Shown: positions 1 to 4,322 of the stretch, piece after piece | How the letters are laid out: each line of letters opens with the position of its first letter | Position numbering within the stretch: position 1 is the first letter of the stretch | Source: Planctomycetota bacterium | GTDB taxonomy: Bacteria > Planctomycetota > J058 > JARGOJ01 | DNA length: 5,993 bases | NCBI GenBank assembly: GCA_029210225.1 | Contig: JARGOJ010000590.1 | Coordinates: 1-5,993, forward strand | Reading direction: 5' to 3' | Notes under the pieces: model-generated | What the model was told of the DNA's origin: nothing | The model's database searches: none | Seen by the model: the letters and a program-made list of their open reading frames with translations, nothing else | Translations under genes and position numbers: made by a program

Positions 1-135
1 CACCACTGAAAGTGGGGGGGAGTCAAAGGCACGAAGTGGCTTTGGTGGGGGGGATGGCAATTCCAATTTAGACCCCCGCCAAAAGTCGCTGCGTTTTGCT
101 TGCCCCTTTTGACTCCCCCTACGGCTTCGCCGCAT
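1..135 (-). other. Short ORF open at the left edge, overlapping the hairpin (doubtful CDS)
   Basis: On the minus strand an ATG at 135-133 opens 45 codons without a stop up to the window edge. AAGGAA lies 10 nt upstream of the ATG as a possible ribosome site. The product would begin MRRSRRGSQKGQ and become proline-rich (PSPPPKP) toward the edge, so it is very basic and low in complexity. Its codons are almost entirely dictated by the inverted repeat at 15-120, which suggests it is a chance reading of the repeat rather than a selected protein. It could be the start of a real gene continuing to the left. I do not recognise a family. Confidence 0.2.
15..120. repeat. Long imperfect inverted repeat / structured element
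   Basis: Two halves of this stretch are complementary over almost their whole length. The outer arms 15-29 and 106-120 pair over about 15 bp, including two G-T wobbles, with GGAGTCAAA facing TTTGACTCC. The inner arms 32-51 and 73-93 pair over about 20 positions with one mismatch, one bulged A and a few wobbles. An asymmetric internal loop of about 12 nt (94-105) separates the two stems. The apical loop (52-72) holds a small TGG/CCA hairpin. As RNA this would be one rod of about 106 nt. No T-run follows, so it is not a standard terminator. It could be a dispersed palindromic repeat, a MITE-like remnant or a structured RNA. I see no second copy in this window. Confidence 0.65.
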
Positions 136-271
136 GGAGAGTATGTTCCTTGCCAATATTCCGCAGGTCGCTAAAAACCAACAATACAAACCATTGAGAT
201 TCACCACATTGAATATAGAGTCTTTGATAGTTCCATCGTCAGCCAATAGATATTCTCAATGACCGCTCCGA
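122..271. other. Intergenic stretch downstream of the 272-799 gene
   Basis: No credible coding region is visible here. It begins with a tight mini-hairpin, CGGC-TTC-GCCG, at 122-132, directly abutting the long inverted repeat. Further right there is a widely spaced 8-bp inverted repeat, CATTGAGA (192-199) against TCTCAATG (254-261), which lies just past the stop codon of the minus-strand gene. Neither is followed by a T-run on the minus strand, so I do not call a terminator. The second half is AT-richer than the flanking genes. Confidence 0.4.
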
Positions 272-799
272 TCAACGCCCACCGTAGGACAGATTGGTGA
301 AGCCCTCGCCAATTGCACAATCGGCCTCCTTGACAGCAAAGTCCGTCGCTGATCGCCAAATTGTCCCCGTTGAATTGGTAAAGATATATTCCGCTTCTGG
401 GCCCGACTCCATGGGCGTCGCCTTTATCCAATATTGATGGGCGCGATCCTCGCCAAAGCCAATCTCAAAAAGATAGCCCGAATTCACGCCGTCTTCGAAC
501 TTATCCTCGACATGGCCCGACGCAATCAATTCATCGAGAGTCCCGTACGCGTAAGTCTCACTGCGTTCTAAATAGTAAATTTGAGCGTGGTTGAGCTCCC
601 GCATTGTCTCGACGGCGTCCCTCAGAGGCCAGCCCCGTCGCTTTCCAATCTGTGGCGTTAAGGCCATGGCAAACAAGGAGACGACGATCACACAGACAGG
701 AACAACGCGAAGTAAAGTGCCCCCAACCGACAGCATCTCTACTTCTTCGAGCTGCCCCTTTTGGAAACCCTCAGCGAGCATCTCTTTGGAATAACCCAT
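272..799 (-). CDS. Single-pass membrane protein with pilin-like periplasmic domain (hypothetical, paralogue A)
   Basis: The product is 175 aa. I chose the ATG at 799 because GGAG lies 5 nt upstream (plus-strand 805-808); the in-frame TTG at 811 has no site of its own. Residues 1-25 are polar, about 27-48 form one hydrophobic segment (VVPVCVIVVSLFAMAL), and the rest should lie outside the membrane. The outer domain has a helix with ETMRELNHAQIYYLE, then a GTLDELIASG turn, then GYLFEI, YWIKATP and YIFTNSTGTIWRSATDF. This order matches the C-terminal half of type IV pilin-like proteins. The protein encoded at 1050-1631 has the same domain in the same order (GYRFE, WWAKASP, YFFLNHEGVCYTSTTDF), so the two are paralogues. 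There is no GFTLxE-type prepilin peptidase site and the membrane segment starts late, so it is not a normal pilin. The gene ends in TGA. Function is unknown; co-transcription with its paralogue across 250 bp is possible but unproven. Confidence 0.8.
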   Translation of the reverse strand: MGYSKEMLAEGFQKGQLEEVEMLSVGGTLLRVVPVCVIVVSLFAMALTPQIGKRRGWPLRDAVETMRELNHAQIYYLERSETYAYGTLDELIASGHVEDKFEDGVNSGYLFEIGFGEDRAHQYWIKATPMESGPEAEYIFTNSTGTIWRSATDFAVKEADCAIGEGFTNLSYGGR

Positions 800-1049
800 T
801 ATCTCTCCCAAAGCGATTCACCGCCTCTTCTCTTCAGACACCCGAGGTCACGGAGCGAACAGACACAGGGCTCACTTAATTTTGGTCTGAGTCTTTCCCG
901 CTTAGAGAGAATTCCTTCGGAAAGCTCACGACAAATTCTAAAGTTTGTCAAATCGGGTCAGCGCGGCGAATAAAACCAGCGCTCGCAAATGTAGGTCAAG
1001 ATAGATGTGAGCCGTCAGTGACGCTGTCGCTTCATTTTCTGGAGGGGAA
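800..1049 (-). promoter_or_regulatory. Spacer between the two pilin-like genes; possible promoter
   Basis: This 250-bp spacer holds no gene. On the minus strand, TAGAAT (plus 935-940) resembles a -10 box, with a weak TGACC-containing -35 about 15-16 bp upstream. A perfect TTGACA (plus 946-951) lies too close to it to be its partner and has no good -10 of its own. The same region contains GACAAA (930-935) opposed to TTTGTC (944-949), a small perfect inverted repeat that could be an operator or a hairpin. The evidence is pattern resemblance only. If the promoter is used, the leader of the 272-799 gene is about 130 nt. Confidence 0.25.
805..808 (-). promoter_or_regulatory. Ribosome binding site deciding the start at 799
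   Basis: Read on the minus strand, GGGAGAG ends 3 nt before the ATG at 799, with the GGAG core 5 nt away. The site overlaps the codons of the longer TTG-started reading (811), so it favours the shorter protein. Confidence 0.6.
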
Positions 1050-1631
1050 CTACTTAGTCTCGGCGGGAGCCTTAGGCTCTTTAGTCTTTGCCTGAGCGTT
1101 GAGCTCTTCGACGTTCAGCTTTTCCAAACCCTTGGGGACGGACGCGGTCTTCAAATCAACTTTGAAGTCGGTCGTCGACGTGTAGCAAACGCCTTCGTGA
1201 TTGAGGAAGAAATAGCGAAACGGGCTCGATTCTCCAATAGGAGAAGCCTTTGCCCACCAAGTTTTGTTGGGATTGGCCGTTCCCGCAGCCGTCTCAAAGC
1301 GATAACCATTTCTGCGTCCGGTCGCGAGACTCGGGTTGATGGATCCGGTGACTCCGAGGGTCTTTAGATCGGCGAAATCGTATTTTCCGTTCCGATCTTT
1401 GTCGCTCGTTTGGATTTCCTTTTGGGCGTCTCCCAAAATTTTCAGCGTCACAACCGCGTTGGTTTCGCTCAGTGACTTCTGCTTATTAATCGCCGCGGGA
1501 AGAGCAAAATAAGTGATGAGCGCGGCGGCGCACCCGGCGAGGACGACCATTCCGGCAATCAAGCAGAACAACAGAGCGGCGTCTTTCGCCACCCGATTCT
1601 CTTTCTTAGAGTCCACCATTTGAGTTGTCAT
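1050..1631 (-). CDS. Single-pass membrane protein with pilin-like periplasmic domain (hypothetical, paralogue B)
   Basis: The product is 193 aa. The start at 1631 is supported by a near-perfect AGGAAGGA 7 nt upstream; an in-frame ATG at 1706 would add 25 residues but overlaps the divergent gene and has no site. Residues 1-18 are polar and charged, and 19-45 form a long hydrophobic segment (LLFCLIAGMVVLAGCAAALI). From about 55 onward there is a helix (ETNAVVTLKILGDAQKEIQ), a DFADLKTLG turn, and the strand motifs GYRFE, WWAKASP and FRYFFLNHEGVCYTS. This is the pilin-like fold also seen in the protein at 272-799. The last 20 residues are Lys/Ala/Pro-rich and probably disordered. A LAGC within the hydrophobic segment resembles a lipobox, but it is preceded by about 30 residues, so lipoprotein processing is doubtful. 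No prepilin peptidase motif is seen. The role is unknown; a membrane-anchored pseudopilin-like or sensor protein are both possible. Confidence 0.82.
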   Translation of the reverse strand: MTTQMVDSKKENRVAKDAALLFCLIAGMVVLAGCAAALITYFALPAAINKQKSLSETNAVVTLKILGDAQKEIQTSDKDRNGKYDFADLKTLGVTGSINPSLATGRRNGYRFETAAGTANPNKTWWAKASPIGESSPFRYFFLNHEGVCYTSTTDFKVDLKTASVPKGLEKLNVEELNAQAKTKEPKAPAETK

Positions 1632-1638
1632 GATCGGG

Positions 1639-1646
1639 TCCTTCCT
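1639..1646 (-). promoter_or_regulatory. Strong ribosome binding site for the 1050-1631 gene
   Basis: AGGAAGGA is read on the minus strand with a 7-nt spacer to ATG 1631. It fixes the start over the upstream in-frame ATG. It lies in the 73-bp gap between divergent start codons, where I could not recognise convincing -10/-35 boxes for either gene. Confidence 0.7.
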
Positions 1647-1693
1647 ATGAGATATGCGGCGAGGAAGTCGACCATTTGTTTGTAAAAGTGTCG

Positions 1694-1699
1694 AGAGGA
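1694..1699 (+). promoter_or_regulatory. Ribosome binding site deciding the start at 1705
   Basis: AGAGGA ends 5 nt before ATG 1705. It supports this start rather than the in-frame ATG at 1654, which would prepend 17 Arg/Ser-rich residues not expected in the family. Confidence 0.65.
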
Positions 1700-1704
1700 A
1701 TGCC

Positions 1705-2298
1705 ATGACACAACAGGAAAAGATTTACAGCGAGCGCTTCGAGAAGATCTTGCAACACACGCAAATCACTCGTCCCCACGAGAATCCGACGGCCATTCCG
1801 AGCATCCTCTCCATGATGAACGATCTGCAGCCCCAGGATTTTTCTCTCTCCACCGTCATCCACACGATGAACCGAGATTGGGACTGGACCACCACAAATC
1901 TTTTCGCCGAGGGTGATATCAACGCCGGGCTCTTTATGGTTCCCAAAGGCCACCGAATTCCTCTACACGATCATCCTCAGATGACGGTCTTCTTTCGGGT
2001 CTTATGGGGCCACCTTGAGCTAAAAGCTTATGACTGGGACCAACGCTTTCCTTTTGAGGGGCTCGCCAACCCAAGAAGTCACGTGCAACTCGATGGGGCC
2101 AGCCAAACACAACTCGTTCGCCCAGAACTCAACAATATCCACGCCATTTTAGCCCTCTCTGACTGCGCATTCGTCGACCTCTTCGCGCCTCCGTACTGCG
2201 CCGATTCAGGCCGGAGCTGCTCAAACTACCGTGAGAAAGCTTGGGTTCAGAGAGGAGGCGAGAAGCTCATGCAGCTGGAGCGTGTCCCTTCCTCTTAA
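1705..2298 (+). CDS. Thiol dioxygenase of the PCO/ADO family (cysteamine / N-terminal cysteine dioxygenase-like)
   Basis: The product is a 197-aa cytoplasmic cupin without a signal peptide. ATG 1705 is chosen because AGAGGA lies 5 nt upstream; the in-frame ATG 1654 has no site. The diagnostic stretch is residues 85-111: IPLHDHPQMTVF, then a Gly-containing strand, then KAYDW. This matches the family signature of plant cysteine oxidases and animal 2-aminoethanethiol dioxygenase. H88 and H90 of HDH and H146 of NIHAI are the expected three-His iron ligands. D158 and Y164 (VDLFAPPY) fall at the same spacing from H146 as the functional Asp and Tyr of Arabidopsis PCO4, as I recall them. C172 matches the conserved Cys of the family's GRxC motif. 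Known members add O2 to cysteamine or to N-terminal cysteine, giving a sulfinic acid. The substrate here cannot be read from sequence. The gene is divergent from the 1050-1631 gene and appears monocistronic, with a likely terminator at its end. Confidence 0.88.
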   Translation: MTQQEKIYSERFEKILQHTQITRPHENPTAIPSILSMMNDLQPQDFSLSTVIHTMNRDWDWTTTNLFAEGDINAGLFMVPKGHRIPLHDHPQMTVFFRVLWGHLELKAYDWDQRFPFEGLANPRSHVQLDGASQTQLVRPELNNIHAILALSDCAFVDLFAPPYCADSGRSCSNYREKAWVQRGGEKLMQLERVPSS

Positions 2299-2305
2299 TT
2301 TTTTT
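2251..2305 (+). terminator. Probable intrinsic terminator of the PCO/ADO-like gene
   Basis: AGAGGAGG (2251-2258) pairs with CCTTCCTCT (2287-2295) with one bulged T. Inside lies a second short stem, GCTC (2265-2268) with GAGC (2278-2281). The outer stem runs directly into TTAATTTTTTT (2295-2305), which includes the TAA stop (2296-2298). The hairpin therefore lies in the last codons of the gene and the T-run just behind the stop. The loop is larger than in a textbook terminator, which lowers confidence. Confidence 0.45.
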
Positions 2306-2448
2306 GGACCATATATAGAGACGGCGATTGGCGCCAAGGCGAGGATTGTGTAAGCTTTGCCCACTTATCTTGGCTCTCGATCCTCGGCGGAGAGTCAAAG
2401 CAAAACTAAAACACCTCTAAGTACTTAATCCAGAATTCGGAGCCATCC
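2306..2448 (+). promoter_or_regulatory. Structured leader upstream of the coiled-coil gene
   Basis: The spacer holds several overlapping dyads. TTGGCGCCAA (2328-2337) is a perfect 10-bp palindrome. CGAGGAT (2340-2346) is complementary to ATCCTCG (2380-2386), and GCCAAG (2333-2338) to CTTGGC (2369-2374). TTGGCTCTC (2370-2378) pairs with GAGAGTCAA (2390-2398) as a 9-bp stem with one wobble and an 11-nt loop. The last stem competes with the previous two, so alternative folds are possible. GGAG at 2439-2442 is the ribosome site, 6 nt before the GTG. I found no convincing promoter boxes. Confidence 0.35.
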
Positions 2449-3447
2449 GTGACCGATAAGTCATCCGAAAAAAAACAGTCCTTATGGTCTGCGCTCTTTG
2501 GCGGCCCCGTTCAGGCGGAAGAGCCCGCTGCTCCTGAACCTAAAACTCGGAGCGAGCGAAAAGCTGAAAAGAAGGCCAAGAAGAACAAAGGCAAGGGTAA
2601 AGGCAAGTCAAAAGCCGGCAGCCATGAGGACAATCCTCACGCCCGAATTCAAGAACTTGAGCGTCAGCTTAAAGAGTTCAAAGCCGAGTTGAAAAAGGAG
2701 CTGGACTCTGTCTCGAAAGAGCAAGAGAAAGCCCGCAAAGTCAAGGCTCTCGCAAACAAAGAGATCGCTGAGGCCAAGGCAGAGAAGGCTCTCGCTGGAC
2801 GCGCTCGTAAGGACGCAGAAGACGAAAAGCGCTCCTACACCACTCTCAAGAAGAGCATCGCTGACAAGGCAACCGACATCGACGAGCGACGCAAAGCCCT
2901 CTTCGCCGAAGAAGGAAAGCTTGAGAAGCGCAAAAAAGAAGTCGAAAAAGAGCTTGAGCATGTTGAGCGAGGCAAAAAACACCTTCGCGAAGCCCGCAAA
3001 GACCTTCGTCGCGCCAAAGACAAAGAACGCCTACTCAAACGCGAGCTTAAAGAAGCCCAATCCAAAATTCGCGAACTCAAAGGTGAGCCCGATCCTGACG
3101 AATACATGAATAAAGTCAAGGAAGAGGAGAAAGCCAAGAAGAAAGCCGAATACGAGGCGCGACGCGAAGCTCGGGCGAAAGCAAGAGCCGAAAAAGAAGC
3201 CCGGGGCGAGTCAGAGGACAAGTCCGACGATTCCGCTCCAGAAGCCTCTGAGGACGCCGAAACGCCAAAAGAGGAGTCTAAGGGCGACGAAGCGCCTAAG
3301 GCTGAAGAAGCGCCTAAAGCAGAAGAGGCTCCTAAGACTGAAGAAGCGCCTAAGACTGAAGAGGCTCCTAAGACTGAAGAAGCTCCTAAAGCAGAAGAGG
3401 CTTCAGAGCAAGCCTCGGACGCGACGGACGAGAGCAAAGAAGGCTAG
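2449..3447 (+). CDS. Highly charged coiled-coil protein with C-terminal APK(A/T)EE repeats (hypothetical)
   Basis: The product is 332 aa, starting at GTG 2449 with GGAG 6 nt upstream. Residues 10-20 (QSLWSALFGGP) are the only hydrophobic patch and hold the only Trp. Residues 31-58 are a Lys/Gly-rich basic stretch (KKAKKNKGKGKGKSK). About 64-250 is a continuous Lys/Glu/Ala/Arg-rich segment with repeated hydrophobic spacing (IQELERQLKEFKAELKKEL), as expected of a long coiled coil, interrupted by GEPDPDEY near 212-219. From about 252 it becomes acidic and disordered, and 282-317 is six copies of a six-residue unit. There is no Cys, no signal peptide and no membrane segment. It is probably a cytoplasmic filament-like or scaffolding protein. 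Such composition gives misleading matches, so I assign no family. It is convergent with the next gene, with 1 bp between the stops. Confidence 0.85.
   Translation: MTDKSSEKKQSLWSALFGGPVQAEEPAAPEPKTRSERKAEKKAKKNKGKGKGKSKAGSHEDNPHARIQELERQLKEFKAELKKELDSVSKEQEKARKVKALANKEIAEAKAEKALAGRARKDAEDEKRSYTTLKKSIADKATDIDERRKALFAEEGKLEKRKKEVEKELEHVERGKKHLREARKDLRRAKDKERLLKRELKEAQSKIRELKGEPDPDEYMNKVKEEEKAKKKAEYEARREARAKARAEKEARGESEDKSDDSAPEASEDAETPKEESKGDEAPKAEEAPKAEEAPKTEEAPKTEEAPKTEEAPKAEEASEQASDATDESKEG
3292..3399 (+). repeat. Six tandem 18-bp coding repeats
   Basis: Units start at 3292, 3310, 3328, 3346, 3364 and 3382. Each reads GCN-CCT-AAR-(GCN or ACT)-GAA/GCA-GAR and encodes APKAEE or APKTEE, in the order A, A, T, T, T, A. 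The units differ at only a few wobble positions and at the Ala/Thr codon. This indicates recent duplication within the coiled-coil gene, and unit number may vary between strains. A degenerate partial unit (GCTTCAGAG) follows. Confidence 0.9.
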
Positions 3448-3448
3448 G

Positions 3449-3814
3449 CTAAACAGCGAATCCAGTAGGTTCCTCTGAGACGGGTGGCGGAGTATCTTTC
3501 CAGATACGTATTTCGCGCCCGTCTCCTAAATTTTCCTCTGGTTGAACCTTCAAGTATTCAACCTGGCCCGATTCCATGAGACCGAAGACTTCCACATAAT
3601 CGACGTCCCAAGCTCCGGGCCCTGCGTGGGATATTGTCAAAGAATGCACCACGCTAGCGATAAACAACTTGGAAAGCATTGTCTCTCCGCTATCGGTCCC
3701 ACCCGCCAGTTTCCTTGCCACTAAACGCACACCATTGATTTTCACAATGACATCGTGCTCTGTCCCCTGCTCACCCGTTCGGACAATCAAGCGACATTCA
3801 CGTAACTTATCCAT
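3449..3814 (-). CDS. Small hypothetical protein, possibly PLAT/LH2-like beta domain
   Basis: The product is 121 aa, ATG at 3814, with a weak AGGTAGG site upstream. It has no signal peptide and no membrane segment. Residues 5-35 (RECRLIVRTGEQGTEHDVIV) alternate like beta strands. The middle (LSKLFIASVVHSLTISHAG) and the stretch 68-78 (AWDVDYVEVFG) follow. A TG-containing first strand, a late strand pairing with isHxG, and a final W-x-x-DYVEV recall PLAT/LH2 domains, which bind lipids or proteins. The match is by eye only and the domain would be short. The last 20 residues are polar and proline-rich (KDTPPPVSEEP). Its stop lies one base from the stop of the convergent coiled-coil gene. It is divergent from the 3867 gene across 52 bp. 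Confidence 0.7.
   Translation of the reverse strand: MDKLRECRLIVRTGEQGTEHDVIVKINGVRLVARKLAGGTDSGETMLSKLFIASVVHSLTISHAGPGAWDVDYVEVFGLMESGQVEYLKVQPEENLGDGREIRIWKDTPPPVSEEPTGFAV
3477..3534 (+). terminator. Possible terminator of the coiled-coil gene, embedded in the convergent gene
   Basis: GAGACGGG (3477-3484) pairs perfectly with CCCGTCTC (3518-3525). Further in, GTATCT (3492-3497) pairs perfectly with AGATAC (3502-3507) around a TTCC tetraloop. Partial pairing between the stems (T-G, G-C, C-G, G-C) makes one long hairpin. On the plus strand it begins 29 nt after the coiled-coil stop and is followed by CTAAATTTT, a modest T-tract. There is no intergenic room for a terminator, so placing it inside the 3' end of the opposing gene makes sense. 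The weak T-tract is the main doubt. Confidence 0.45.
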
Positions 3815-3866
3815 CGACCTACCTGCTTCCTCGTGAAAAATATCCAGCTACGGAGTTTGAGAAACT

Positions 3867-4280
3867 ATGACCAAGATTCAAGAGCTCCTTTATCTTTCCT
3901 TTGTTCTCATGGCCAAAGCCTGAGCGATCGCTCCCGCGTCCTCCGTCCCAGTCGTCAAAGCCCCAAAGGATACTCAGGGCTACATCGAGCTTGATCGAGA
4001 TTCCTACAAAGGAAGTGTTGTTTTCCTCATACCCAAAGGTAGCAAGTTAGTGGGGGTTGCCAAAAAGAACGGCACCAATCTTGGGGCCCTTCGCGACGGA
4101 TTATTCAACCGTTTTTTTAAAAAAGGCACCCAGGTTGATCTATGGATCTGGTTCGACGACAAAGGCGCCAGGGCAAGCTTCGACGGGGAAAGCTATCCCT
4201 TCAAGATAGACAATGAACAAGACCGTTTTAAAGTCCTAGCCAAAGCCTACGGTCTTGCACCAGACTCCGATCAAGAATAG
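3867..4280 (+). pseudogene. Small exported-protein gene interrupted by an in-frame TGA
   Basis: ATG 3867 has GGAG 11 nt upstream and opens MTKIQELLYLSFVLMAKA, a plausible signal peptide ending in an A-K-A cleavage motif. The next codon (3921-3923) is TGA. The same frame then continues without a stop for 118 residues to TAG 4278-4280: AIAPASSVPVV, YIELDRDSYKGSVVFLIPKG, then LWIWFDDKGARASFDGE. No ATG, GTG or TTG occurs in frame between the TGA and GTG 4050. A start at 4050 would give only 76 aa and cut a beta-rich domain that visibly begins near 3981. One base change at the TGA (to Cys, Trp or Arg) would restore a 137-aa secreted protein. Options are a nonsense mutation, a sequencing error, readthrough or selenocysteine. 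No family is recognised. It precedes ggt by 42 bp. Confidence 0.6.
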
Positions 4281-4288
4281 CTTGATCG
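4268..4288 (+). promoter_or_regulatory. Hairpin over the stop codon between the small gene and ggt
   Basis: CGATCAAG (4268-4275) pairs perfectly over 8 bp with CTTGATCG (4281-4288), leaving loop AATAG, which contains the TAG stop. No T-run follows, so it is unlikely to terminate. It could stabilise or process a shared transcript, or modulate translation of the downstream gene. Confidence 0.45.
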
Positions 4289-4308
4289 CACAAATCAACA
4301 TACACGAC

Positions 4309-4313
4309 AGGGA
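4309..4313 (+). promoter_or_regulatory. Ribosome binding site for ggt
   Basis: AGGGA ends 9 nt before ATG 4323. A second purine run, AGGGG, touches the ATG itself and is too close to serve. Confidence 0.5.
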
Positions 4314-4322
4314 CCTCAGGGG

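Noticed and set aside
201..431. Minus-strand 76-aa ORF overlapping the end of the 272-799 gene
   Set aside because: It overlaps a better-supported gene in another frame, has no ribosome site, and its sequence resembles no frameshifted continuation of the paralogue.
1550..1580. Lipobox-like LAGC in the membrane segment of the 1050-1631 protein
   Set aside because: The Cys sits at residue 34, deep in a long hydrophobic helix that continues beyond it, unlike a lipoprotein signal peptide.
1632..1704. Sigma-70 promoters in the 73-bp gap between divergent genes
   Set aside because: Promoters must be nearby, but no -35/-10 pair with acceptable spacing was seen on either strand.
1645..1953. Minus-strand 102-aa ORF opposite the PCO/ADO-like gene
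   Set aside because: The plus-strand frame carries the diagnostic cupin motifs; this ORF is antisense with no support.
2390..2405. GAGAGTCAAAGC resembling the GGAGTCAAAGGC arm of the left-edge repeat
   Set aside because: The shared block is short and lacks the rest of the element, so it is not a second copy.
2835..3437. Minus-strand 200-aa ORF rich in Ser/Ala/Leu, opposite the coiled-coil gene
   Set aside because: It is a mirror of Lys/Glu/Ala codons and the 18-bp repeats. It has no ribosome site and a monotonous composition.
3924..3931. GCGATCGC, the HIP1 palindrome common in cyanobacteria
   Set aside because: It occurs once here. A single 8-mer gives no taxonomic or functional evidence.
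3921..3960. Selenocysteine insertion (bacterial SECIS) after the TGA
   Set aside because: The only stem candidate is the GAGCGATCGCTC palindrome starting within the codon itself, with no proper apical loop at the usual distance. I keep recoding as an untested option but do not call a SECIS.
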